A model generated the notes under the pieces. It did no database searches. It worked only from the letters and a program-made list of their open reading frames with translations, and had not been told where the DNA came from. A stretch of DNA of 12,657 nt. Source: Bacillota bacterium (GTDB taxonomy: Bacteria; Bacillota; Bacilli; Alicyclobacillales; SLC66). Location: assembly GCA_021821225.1 (NCBI GenBank), contig JAKACR010000054.1, forward strand, positions 1 through 12,657, written 5' to 3'. Position numbers and translations under genes: made by a program. This document shows positions 6,986-12,657 of this stretch, piece by piece. How positions within the stretch are numbered: the stretch's first letter is position 1; every line of letters starts with the position of its first letter.

Positions 6986-8428
6986 GTGAAATTCGCATTG
7001 CCTGACACCAAACACATCATCGGCGATGTTCGTCCGGTGCCGCTCATCATCACGGCGCTGGTTGGCGTGGACCTCTGGTTCATCCGTCCGCCTGTGGGGG
7101 TGAGCGCCCAGGCGTGGCACCTGTTCGCGATATTTGTCGCGACAATTCTCGGTTTTGTTTTGAAACCGCTCCCGATGGGTCCCGTGGCCGTCATGGGGAT
7201 TGCCGCCACGGCGCTGACCGGCACGCTCAGCATCAAAGAGGCGTTGAGCGGATTTGGGAATACAGTGATCTGGCTGATCGTCATCGCCTTCTTCATTTCG
7301 CGCGGCTTCATCAAGACGGGACTCGGCGAGCGGATCGCCTACCTGTTCGTCAAGCGGTTCGGCAGAAAAACGCTCGGTCTGTCCTATTCGCTGCTGGCCG
7401 CCGACTTGGTGCTGTCGCCGGCCATTCCCAGCAATACGGCGCGGGCAGGGGGCATCATCTTCCCGATCATCCGCTCTTTGTCGGAGACGTTCGGCTCTCG
7501 GCCGGAGGATGGCACAGAACGCAAAATGGGCGCTTTTCTGACGAAAGTCGGGTTTCAGGGCGACCTGATCACTTCGGCCATGTTCATGACGGCAATGGCG
7601 GCGAATCCTCTTTGCGCCAAGCTCGCCAGGGATGTCGCGGGCGTGAATATCACCTGGACCGGCTGGGCCGTCGCCGCCGCGGTTCCCGGCCTCGTGAGCC
7701 TGCTCGTGGTCCCGTACCTGCTCTACAAATTGTATCCGCCAGAAATCCGGGAAACGCCGGACGCCTCGGCGCTGGCCGGCAAAAGACTTGCAGAAATGGG
7801 ACCGCTCACGCGTGCGGAAAAACTGATGCTGCTTGTGTTCGCGCTGGTTCTGGCATTGTGGATTTTTGGCGCCCGGCTGGCCGTCGACCCCACGACCACC
7901 GCTTTTATCGGCTTGGCCGTCCTGCTTTTGACCCAGGTGCTGACGTGGGATGACGTGAAGAAGGAACAGGGCGCCTGGGACACATTGATCTGGTTTGCCG
8001 CGGTGGTCATGATGGCGACGTACCTCGACAGACTGGGCATGATTCCGTGGTTCGGTCGACTGGTCAAAGGTTCGGTCAGCGGCATGCCCTGGATGCTGTC
8101 GTCCCTCATTCTGCTGCTGGTGTACTTTTATTCCCACTACTTTTTTGCGAGCAATACGGCCCACATCAGCGCCATGTTCGCCGCCTTTCTGGTCGTGATG
8201 GTCGCCGCCGGCGCGCCTCCGGTCCTCTCCGCCCTGCTGCTTGCGTTTTTCAGCAACCTGTTTGCCGCCACAACCCACTATGGCGCGGGATTGTCGCCGG
8301 TTTTCTTCGGCTCCGGGTACGTCCCGCAGGCGAAGTGGTGGACGCTGGGCCTCGCCGTTTCCGTCGTCGACATCGCCGTCTGGATCGTGGTGGGCGGCGC
8401 ATGGTGGAAATTGCTCGGCCTTTGGTGA
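6986..8428 (+). CDS. DASS-family (SLC13/CitT/SodiT-like) anion:sodium symporter
   Basis: A 480-aa inner-membrane carrier of the divalent anion:Na+ symporter family, which takes up dicarboxylates, 2-oxoglutarate/malate, citrate or sulfate. It has many hydrophobic segments and both family SNT motifs: PAIPSNTARAGGIIFPI (SNT at 149-151) and FFASNTAHISAMF (SNT at 389-391). The AFFISRGFIKTGLGERIAY stretch (101-119) and the C-terminal THYGAGLSPVFFGSGYVP (430-447) are typical of the bacterial 2-oxoglutarate/malate translocator subgroup, so an organic dicarboxylate is the likeliest substrate. The first possible start in frame is GTG 6986, with a weak ribosome-binding site; TTG 6998 follows GGTGA by 8 nt and is an alternative that removes four residues. 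The 70 nt upstream contains no clear promoter or terminator, so it may be cotranscribed with the EamA permease. Confidence 0.92.
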   Translation: MKFALPDTKHIIGDVRPVPLIITALVGVDLWFIRPPVGVSAQAWHLFAIFVATILGFVLKPLPMGPVAVMGIAATALTGTLSIKEALSGFGNTVIWLIVIAFFISRGFIKTGLGERIAYLFVKRFGRKTLGLSYSLLAADLVLSPAIPSNTARAGGIIFPIIRSLSETFGSRPEDGTERKMGAFLTKVGFQGDLITSAMFMTAMAANPLCAKLARDVAGVNITWTGWAVAAAVPGLVSLLVVPYLLYKLYPPEIRETPDASALAGKRLAEMGPLTRAEKLMLLVFALVLALWIFGARLAVDPTTTAFIGLAVLLLTQVLTWDDVKKEQGAWDTLIWFAAVVMMATYLDRLGMIPWFGRLVKGSVSGMPWMLSSLILLLVYFYSHYFFASNTAHISAMFAAFLVVMVAAGAPPVLSALLLAFFSNLFAATTHYGAGLSPVFFGSGYVPQAKWWTLGLAVSVVDIAVWIVVGGAWWKLLGLW

Positions 8429-8458
8429 ACAGGTCTCACTTCACTTCAACCAGTGTTC

Positions 8459-9008
8459 TTACCCGGTGTGCATGAAGTGTCCCATACTGGGCTCAAAGAC
8501 ATTTGTGATGTCCAGCGTCTGCCCGGTGACCATTCCCAGGAGAGAGGCCGCCACCGCACTGCTGATCCGCGTCCTTACCTGTTTGGGGATCGGGCGTGAC
8601 AATCAGGATGGTTCTGCGTCGGACCGACCCCACCCCTGTGATCCGGTCCACGATTTCGGCGAATGAACGGTTTTTCGCGAACGATTCACTGAAGAGTCGC
8701 GTGTACACATGGCTGACGTACTTCCATTGTGGTATCTGCAAGGATAACAGATGGTACGCCATAAGAAGCGCGTGTGGCGCTGGCCGTCACGATCTGCGTC
8801 TGTGTTTTCGGGGACTGCGGCGCCTGTTCACCGGGAGAATTCTGCTGCTGGTCGAGATATGCAACCACCATGAAACGGCCCCTGCATCCCGATCGTAACC
8901 CAAGCCGGTGAGCAGAGCCTGCTGTTCGAGTTCCTTGTAGTCCCAGCAGCCGGACAGCGCGAAGCAGCACAGATTCAGCAAGGAAAACATGGCGGTTTTG
9001 ACGGTCAT
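8459..9008 (-). pseudogene. Ger(x)C-family spore germination lipoprotein, truncated and frameshifted
   Basis: Reading from 9008 on the minus strand, the first frame gives a lipoprotein signal peptide with lipobox LSGC (Cys21) and then CWDYKELEQQALLTGLGYDR, a clear Ger(x)C N-terminus (compare GerAC). The homology then moves to a second frame near 8880 (RFMVVAYLDQQQN ... KTQTQIVTASATR), to a third near 8765 (WKYVSHVYTRLFSESFAKN, FAEIVDRITGVGSVRRRT, ILIVTP), and to a fourth near 8560 (KQVRTRISSAVAASLLGM), ending at TAA 8459-8461. Only about 180 residues of a normally ~370-400-residue protein are represented. The start has no Shine-Dalgarno site and no gerA or gerB gene is adjacent. This remnant fills almost all of the gap between the DASS gene and the NCS1 gene and is the best evidence that the lineage sporulates. 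Confidence 0.78.
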
Positions 9009-9055
9009 TAGAGATAGTATTCGATGGTCGTGCAGGGATCATGCAACCGCGATTT

Positions 9056-10432
9056 TCAGCGTATTCTCCTGCCGGAGAACAAGTGAAGCAACCCGTATGC
9101 CAGAAAAGAGACGAAAAAACCCACCACAAAGCCTGACTGGCTCCTGCCCACGAGCGTGTTGGCAAATGGACCGTTCCAGATCGCTGAACTTGCGAACAGG
9201 AGTGTTGTCGTTATGCCCAGCAGCCACGCCAGAAGTCCCGGCATGCCCACTCTGCGGTGGTGACGCCGCTCGAAGCGGGGAAGCGCCATGCCGGCGAGAG
9301 AATCCATGATCATGATTCCCGCCCAGGGCGCCAGTGTACCGCCGATGAGGGTGAGAAAGGACTGGAAAGTACCGATAAAAGGGCTGTTGCTGATGAGAAA
9401 GTACCATCCAGCCGCGCCTGTGAGGAGAAATTCCACAATGGCTGTCCAGGGGCGAGCGATGCGGATGCGCATGGTCTGCAACGTCAGGCCGGATGAGTAA
9501 ATGGCCAGGATGTTCTCGGTCAGAAGCCCGATCGCGGACGTGATCCAAAACAGGATTGTCCAGAAGACGGGCAAGCCATGGCCGAGTTCGCCGAGCGGAT
9601 TCGGGGAAGTTGCGAAATCGCGCAGTGCAGGTGTGAGCAACATGCCTGAAACGATGATGCCGACAAGCGGAATGGCCGCTCCAAGAAAGGTCGCGAGCAC
9701 AATCCGCGACGATGGAGTGGCGGTTGGCAGATACCGCGTGTAATCCGACGCGGTGGTGACCCAACTCAATCCCGCGCCGAGGATGATGAGCCCTGTGGCC
9801 GGGAGAAAACTCTGCGTGAAGGAGCCCGGCGTTCCCATTCGCAGAAAATGGACCTGATGGCGCACAAAAAGTTCAACCACGACGGCGAGGGTCGATAGCC
9901 CGAAGACAAGGCTGATCCATTTTTGCACCCGCACAATGGTTGCATGCCCATACAGGGCGACAAGAAAGGTGAATCCGCCGATGCACAGAAATACCACAGT
10001 GGTCCCGAAGGCTCCCGGTCGCATCCGCCAGACTGTTTGTAACAGGCTCAGCACGGCGTCGGTTGCTGTGACCCAGATGACCGTCTCCCAGCCCAGAAGG
10101 TTCACCCAACTGACGAGCGAAGGCAGGGTGTTGCCGTAATCGCCGAATGGCCGGCGGGCAATCATCAACATGGGTGAACCGGTGTTCTTGCCTTCGATGC
10201 CAAGGAAGCCAACCAGCAAAAATGAGGCGCTGCCTAGTAGGGAAACCATGATTCCCTGCCAAAATGTGAGATGGTAGGCCAGGATCATCGCGCCGTAAAG
10301 CAATCCCAGAAACCCGATGTTGGCCGCAAACCAGATGTAAAAAAGTTCCTGCGCATTGCCATGGCGCTCCGCGTCAGGCACCTGTTCGATTCCGCGCTGT
10401 TCGATGCGCCAGGGGTTGTCCGCCCCATTCAT
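9056..10432 (-). CDS. NCS1-family nucleobase/cation symporter (purine-cytosine permease type)
   Basis: The 458-aa membrane protein has the NCS1 (PF02133) layout: a cytoplasmic start with GIEQVPDAERHG (15-26), a first helix with FYIWFAANIGFLGLLYGA (31-48), the family loop GSPMLMIARRPFGDYGN (85-101), WVNLLGWET (109-117) and the TM6-region motif SWVTTASDYTRYLP (223-236), with about twelve helices in all. NCS1 carriers import cytosine, purines, allantoin, hydantoins or the thiamine precursor HMP with a cation. The specificity cannot be read. ATG 10432 overlaps the stop of the upstream AIR-synthase-related gene (ATGA), and a GGAG site (minus strand, 10441-10444) lies 8 nt upstream, so the two are translationally coupled and probably serve one salvage pathway. 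The longer open frame to 10507 is rejected as a start. Confidence 0.9.
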   Translation of the reverse strand: MNGADNPWRIEQRGIEQVPDAERHGNAQELFYIWFAANIGFLGLLYGAMILAYHLTFWQGIMVSLLGSASFLLVGFLGIEGKNTGSPMLMIARRPFGDYGNTLPSLVSWVNLLGWETVIWVTATDAVLSLLQTVWRMRPGAFGTTVVFLCIGGFTFLVALYGHATIVRVQKWISLVFGLSTLAVVVELFVRHQVHFLRMGTPGSFTQSFLPATGLIILGAGLSWVTTASDYTRYLPTATPSSRIVLATFLGAAIPLVGIIVSGMLLTPALRDFATSPNPLGELGHGLPVFWTILFWITSAIGLLTENILAIYSSGLTLQTMRIRIARPWTAIVEFLLTGAAGWYFLISNSPFIGTFQSFLTLIGGTLAPWAGIMIMDSLAGMALPRFERRHHRRVGMPGLLAWLLGITTTLLFASSAIWNGPFANTLVGRSQSGFVVGFFVSFLAYGLLHLFSGRRIR

Positions 10433-11208
10433 GATTGGCTCTCCAGTCTGTCCGGCAACAAATTCCCCAAATGAAGGCAGGGGATTTGCGTGCTGACGCC
10501 GCGCCAATGAGGGTCGCCGGACAGTCTTCCCGCCACAAGCACCGCTGTCGCAGGGCCGCCGGATTTCGTCGCAATCTCTTCTGCCGCCGTTGGCAGCGGC
10601 AGGAAACGAAGACCTGTGGTTGTCGCCAATTGCTGTGCTTCGCGGACAGCTCCGCGTGATCCCACAGGCAGGACTTCCCGCACCGAGCTCATGGCGAGCA
10701 GGCGGTGCAGCCGGGAGAACGAAACGGAAGCGGGGTCTCCCCGCAACACCTGATCATGGGGCGCGCTCTTGGGCGTGCCGACGAGCCAGACTTCGTCGCC
10801 GGCACGGGCGGAGCCCAACCGGAGGGTGGGTGGCGGGACATGGCCGACCACCGTCACGCCAAGCGCCGTGACCGCGATCGGCACATTGCTCTCCGTACTT
10901 CCTGTGACTGGGAATTCGTCGGGAAGTCCTGCTTCTCGCACGGCCGCGCGAATACCGGCGATGATCCGCTCACCGTACGTACCTCCGGCGCTGACCGTGT
11001 CGATGATCAGCGTTGGCGCGGCTCCTGACGTGAGAAGTTCAAAAAGGGCGACGCGGGCTGTGAAGTATCCGGCATCTTCCGCTGAAGCCGCAAATCGGTC
11101 ATGTGTGAGTTCGCCGATGCCGGCAAGATTATCGGTTGCAAAGACCAGCCATTCTTTTGGATTTAATTTCCATATTATCAGATCCCGGATTTGCGTAAGT
11201 CCGCACAT
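10429..11208 (-). CDS. AIR-synthase-related (PurM/ThiL-like) ATP-binding protein, candidate alpha-ribazole kinase (CblS-like)
   Basis: The 259-aa soluble protein opens with IRDLIIWKLNPKEWLVFATD and then NLAGIGEL, GYFTARVALFELLTSGAAP (48-66) and TGSTESNVPIAVTALGVTVVG (102-122), the N-terminal pattern of Gram-positive AIR-synthase-related proteins. These share the PurM/ThiL ATP-binding half. As I recall, this is the family of CblS, the alpha-ribazole kinase that phosphorylates salvaged alpha-ribazole for the lower ligand of cobalamin. I did not see a B12 or TPP riboswitch upstream, and another small-molecule kinase activity (for example ThiL-like) is possible. ATG 11208 has GAGG (minus strand, 11216-11219) 7 nt upstream. 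The stop overlaps the start of the NCS1 permease, so kinase and importer appear to be one operon. Confidence 0.8.
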   Translation of the reverse strand: MCGLTQIRDLIIWKLNPKEWLVFATDNLAGIGELTHDRFAASAEDAGYFTARVALFELLTSGAAPTLIIDTVSAGGTYGERIIAGIRAAVREAGLPDEFPVTGSTESNVPIAVTALGVTVVGHVPPPTLRLGSARAGDEVWLVGTPKSAPHDQVLRGDPASVSFSRLHRLLAMSSVREVLPVGSRGAVREAQQLATTTGLRFLPLPTAAEEIATKSGGPATAVLVAGRLSGDPHWRGVSTQIPCLHLGNLLPDRLESQS

Positions 11209-11217
11209 GGTTTCGCC

Positions 11218-11251
11218 TCATTCAGAAGGTGTCTTCATTACAGAAGGTGTC
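11218..11251 (-). repeat. Near-perfect tandem direct repeat directly upstream of the CblS-like gene
   Basis: TCATTCAGAAGGTGTC (11218-11233) is followed by TCATTACAGAAGGTGTC (11235-11251), identical except for one extra A. On the minus strand the units read GACACCTTCTG(T)AATGA. The gene-proximal copy ends inside the ribosome-binding site and the distal copy overlaps a possible -10 element. It could be a regulator binding site or a chance duplication. Confidence 0.55.
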
Positions 11252-11267
11252 CGCAGATATGGGTCAG
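11237..11267 (-). promoter_or_regulatory. Weak candidate promoter for the CblS-like/NCS1 operon
   Basis: The minus strand reads CTGACC (11262-11267), a 19-nt spacer and TGTAAT (11237-11242; 5 of 6 match). It lies between the terminator and the gene, where an operon promoter would be expected, but the spacing is long and the -35 is poor. Confidence 0.25.
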
Positions 11268-11271
11268 CGGG

Positions 11272-11308
11272 AAATAAAAAGATCTCCAGCACAAAAGCTG
11301 AAGGTCTT
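11272..11308 (-). terminator. Rho-independent terminator
   Basis: The minus strand reads AAGA-C-CTTCAGC, loop TTTTGT, GCTGGAG-A-TCTT, then TTTATTT. This gives a 7-bp stem (one G-T pair) plus 4 further pairs after a single mismatch, running into a T-rich tract. It lies 43 nt after the stop of the 31-codon ORF and 64 nt before the CblS-like start, so it would end the radical SAM transcript. It could also act as an attenuator in a leader of the next operon. Confidence 0.65.
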
Positions 11309-11350
11309 GCAGCAATCTCCGATTCATCGCATGACGCATTCCTTATTTTC

Positions 11351-11446
11351 CTATCGCGCTCCGCCCATATTGCCAGGCGGTGATTTGACAAGCTGCCCCG
11401 CCGTTGTTACCCGCGTCGGGGACACGGGTTTGCGAATGATCTGCAT
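11351..11446 (-). CDS. 31-codon small ORF with strong ribosome-binding site; candidate peptide gene
   Basis: A short frame from ATG 11446 to TAG 11351 encodes 31 residues beginning MQIIRKPVSP and ending SPPGNMGGAR. It is basic, Pro/Gly-rich at the C-terminus, without Cys, and has no hydrophobic segment. The start is preceded by GGGAGGTGA at 5 nt, the best ribosome-binding site in the window, and the frame is followed by a terminator. I do not recognise the family. Its position just after two radical SAM genes allows the idea that it is a RiPP precursor. It could equally be the 5' end of a deleted gene or an accidental frame created at a deletion junction, since the neighbouring radical SAM fragment ends exactly here. 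Confidence 0.4.
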   Translation of the reverse strand: MQIIRKPVSPTRVTTAGQLVKSPPGNMGGAR

Positions 11447-11451
11447 CGGGT

Positions 11452-11460
11452 TCACCTCCC
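11452..11460 (-). promoter_or_regulatory. Near-consensus ribosome-binding site of the 31-codon ORF
   Basis: The minus strand reads GGGAGGTGA, 5 nt before ATG 11446. The match to the 16S anti-Shine-Dalgarno extends over eight or nine bases. The in-frame end of the radical SAM remnant (TGA 11452-11454) overlaps it. Confidence 0.6.
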
Positions 11461-11543
11461 GCCATGAACGATTGCAGGCTCGTCAAGCATGACCATGAAG
11501 CGCCTGATCCGCCAGTGGAGGAGTTGAAGGAATCGTTCCGGCG

Positions 11544-11563
11544 TCAGATGATATCAGATGATA
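11544..11563. repeat. 10-bp tandem duplication causing a frameshift
   Basis: TCAGATGATA occurs twice in direct succession (11544-11553 and 11554-11563). One copy fits the radical SAM reading frame; the second shifts it by one base. Confidence 0.85.
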
Positions 11564-11968
11564 GTCGTTCGTCGCAATGTCGGCCGTGTACTCCACATCG
11601 TGCGCTGCGCACGACTGCAAAAAAGACGCGGAGAGTTCGCCGATGATCTCGGGAGCAAGCAACGGCTCGCCGCCAAACCAACTGATCGAGACGGTGCGCA
11701 GGAAGCGGGCCCTGTCATGCACAAAGGATGCTGAAGGTCCGTGACGACCTCACGGGTCATTTTACCACGCGGGAATGTCTGATAACAGTATGTGCAATCG
11801 AAGTTGCAGGCTTCCGTCGGCAGCATGACCAGATGGAGCATGTCCGTCCGGTGCTGGGACTGGTGCAGGAATTTTGCCCGGAGGGACTCATCCGTTCCTT
11901 CAGCGACGAAAAATCCACAGTCCCGCTCCCTGCTTGCATCTTACCTCAATCCTTTTCGGACACGCTTT

Positions 11969-12657
11969 TTAAGCGCCGCGTCCCCCTGGCTTGTAGCCGC
12001 ACGCGGGATCCTCCGCCAGCGCATCGCCCGAATGGGCGTACGCCCGTGACCGGGAGCCGCCGCAGGCGTCGCGGTATTCGCAGACGCCGCATCGCCCGCC
12101 GAAGCGCGCCAGACGGATGTCGCGCAGCAGGGGATGATGGCGGTAGATGTCCGCAAGGGATTGCGAGCGGACACTGCCCAGCGGGATGGGAAGGAAGCCG
12201 GCCGGATGGACCGTTCCGTCGTAGGCCACGAAGATGATTCCTTTGCCGTCGCGCGTGCTGCTTGTCTGCACCTTCGGGTGGGACATGGGATCGCCCAGCA
12301 GGTCGTGCAACCGTCCGGCGAGGCGAGCGTAGAGCGGATTCAACCCGTATGCTTGCGCCACTCTGCCGGACTCGTCCGACTGATTCTCTTCCTTTCGCCA
12401 TGCGGCCACGCGGCGAAATGCCGGTGCTTCGACCGTGCGCACCGTGAGGTCGTACAATGAGGCGTCAAAGAGAAAATGGGCAACCGCTTCGCATTCCTCC
12501 GCGGACAATTCCGCGGCCGCCCGCCCCCGGCCCACCTGGATGAGAAAAAACACCTCCCAGATGCTCACGCCCGTCTGTGCCATGATATCCACAATGCCGG
12601 GCAGATCGTCCACATTGTCTTTCATCACGGTGGTGTTCACCTGCACCTGAAAGCCTG
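11969..12657 (-). CDS. Radical SAM/SPASM-type protein of the Ahb / TIGR04053 type, C-terminal half (5' partial)
   Basis: The frame is open at the window end, so the AdoMet-binding CxxxCxxC core lies outside; about 229 residues are visible. The first of these carry VQVNTTVMKDNVDDLP and WEVFFLIQVGRGR, the end of the radical SAM barrel in this family. The C-terminal domain has GTVHPAGFLPIPLGSVR and then a Cys cluster C-x2-C-x5-CGG in RCGVCEYRDACGG, followed by SRAYAHSGDALAEDPACGY, the auxiliary iron-sulfur signature of AdoMet-dependent heme synthase-like (AhbC/AhbD/NirJ) and TIGR04053 proteins, from memory. It may modify a peptide or act on a tetrapyrrole side chain; the family includes both kinds of annotation and the sequence does not decide. 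It reads through to its own TAA and looks intact here, unlike the next gene. Confidence 0.85.
   Translation of the reverse strand, partial: GFQVQVNTTVMKDNVDDLPGIVDIMAQTGVSIWEVFFLIQVGRGRAAAELSAEECEAVAHFLFDASLYDLTVRTVEAPAFRRVAAWRKEENQSDESGRVAQAYGLNPLYARLAGRLHDLLGDPMSHPKVQTSSTRDGKGIIFVAYDGTVHPAGFLPIPLGSVRSQSLADIYRHHPLLRDIRLARFGGRCGVCEYRDACGGSRSRAYAHSGDALAEDPACGYKPGGRGA

Larger units (their letters stand above)
11452..11939 (-). pseudogene. Second radical SAM peptide-modifying-type enzyme, broken internal fragment
   Basis: Pieces of one radical SAM core are spread over different minus-strand frames. CGFFVAEGTDESLRAKFL leads to LHLVMLPTEACNFDCTYCYQ with the CxxxCxxC [4Fe-4S]/AdoMet motif intact, ending near 11730. 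A shifted frame gives RARFLRTVSISWFGGEPLLA, with GGEP, and then EYTADIATNDYHL. A last frame gives LTPERFLQLLHWRIRRFMV. The final shift comes from a 10-bp tandem duplication; removing one copy restores ATNDYHL-TPERF. There is also a frame change near the 5' end, downstream of ATG 11939 (GAGGT 3 nt upstream). The N-terminal region that usually precedes the core and everything after the LDGP-like strand, including any SPASM domain, are missing. It lies 29 nt after the stop of the upstream radical SAM gene. No active enzyme can be made as it stands. Confidence 0.75.

Noticed and set aside
6836..8278. Long open frame on the minus strand opposite the DASS symporter
   Set aside because: The composition is Arg/His/Gln-rich without any family pattern, and the plus strand carries an unmistakable DASS protein; it is a codon-bias shadow.
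10433..10507. Longer start for the NCS1 permease
   Set aside because: It would overlap the kinase gene by 75 nt or more; ATG 10432 has its own ribosome-binding site and gives the normal family N-terminus.
11384..11389. Perfect TTGACA -35 hexamer on the plus strand
   Set aside because: No -10 element lies 16-18 nt downstream and no plus-strand gene follows.
11209..11460. Possible cobalamin or TPP riboswitch upstream of the CblS-like gene
   Set aside because: I looked for the B12 box and for the CTGAGA / ACCTGAT cores of the TPP element on the minus strand and found neither.

Overview
The window reads as chromosomal DNA of a GC-rich, endospore-forming Bacillota. The evidence is Shine-Dalgarno sites of the AGGAGG type, an N-terminal Ger(x)C germination lipoprotein remnant, and an AIR-synthase-like (CblS-type) protein typical of Gram-positive bacteria. 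An Alicyclobacillaceae-like acidophile or thermophile would fit, but that is a guess. No rRNA, tRNA, IS element, phage gene or CRISPR array was seen.

Region 1 (1-4143) is a surface-glycan block. It holds the C-terminal part of a GT4 glycosyltransferase carrying an extra carboxypeptidase-regulatory-like domain, a GalE-like SDR epimerase (minus strand), and, divergent from it, a UDP-N-acetylsugar-type dehydrogenase. A second extended-SDR epimerase/dehydratase follows the dehydrogenase. Together these would make modified (uronic or epimerised) nucleotide sugars for an exopolysaccharide or cell-wall glycan.

Region 2 (4144-8428) is transport and accessory metabolism. A 111-bp concentric imperfect palindrome lies between convergent genes. 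A GNAT acetyltransferase and an EmrE-type DMT exporter form a minus-strand pair. Divergent from them is an EamA-type DMT permease with a TTG start, followed by a DASS (SLC13-like) anion/dicarboxylate symporter.

Region 3 (8429-12657, all minus strand) mixes intact and decayed genes. In transcription order it contains: the C-terminal half of a radical SAM/SPASM protein of the Ahb/TIGR04053 type (cut by the window end); a broken second radical SAM fragment; a 31-codon ORF with a near-perfect ribosome-binding site; a rho-independent terminator; tandem direct repeats; an AIR-synthase-related (CblS/ThiL-like) protein; an NCS1 nucleobase-type permease coupled to it by an ATGA overlap; and a multiply frameshifted, truncated gerC.

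The most interesting parts are the radical SAM / small-ORF locus (a possible eroding RiPP system), the CblS-like kinase plus NCS1 permease pair (a possible salvage module), the GT4 fusion, and the palindrome at 4207-4317.
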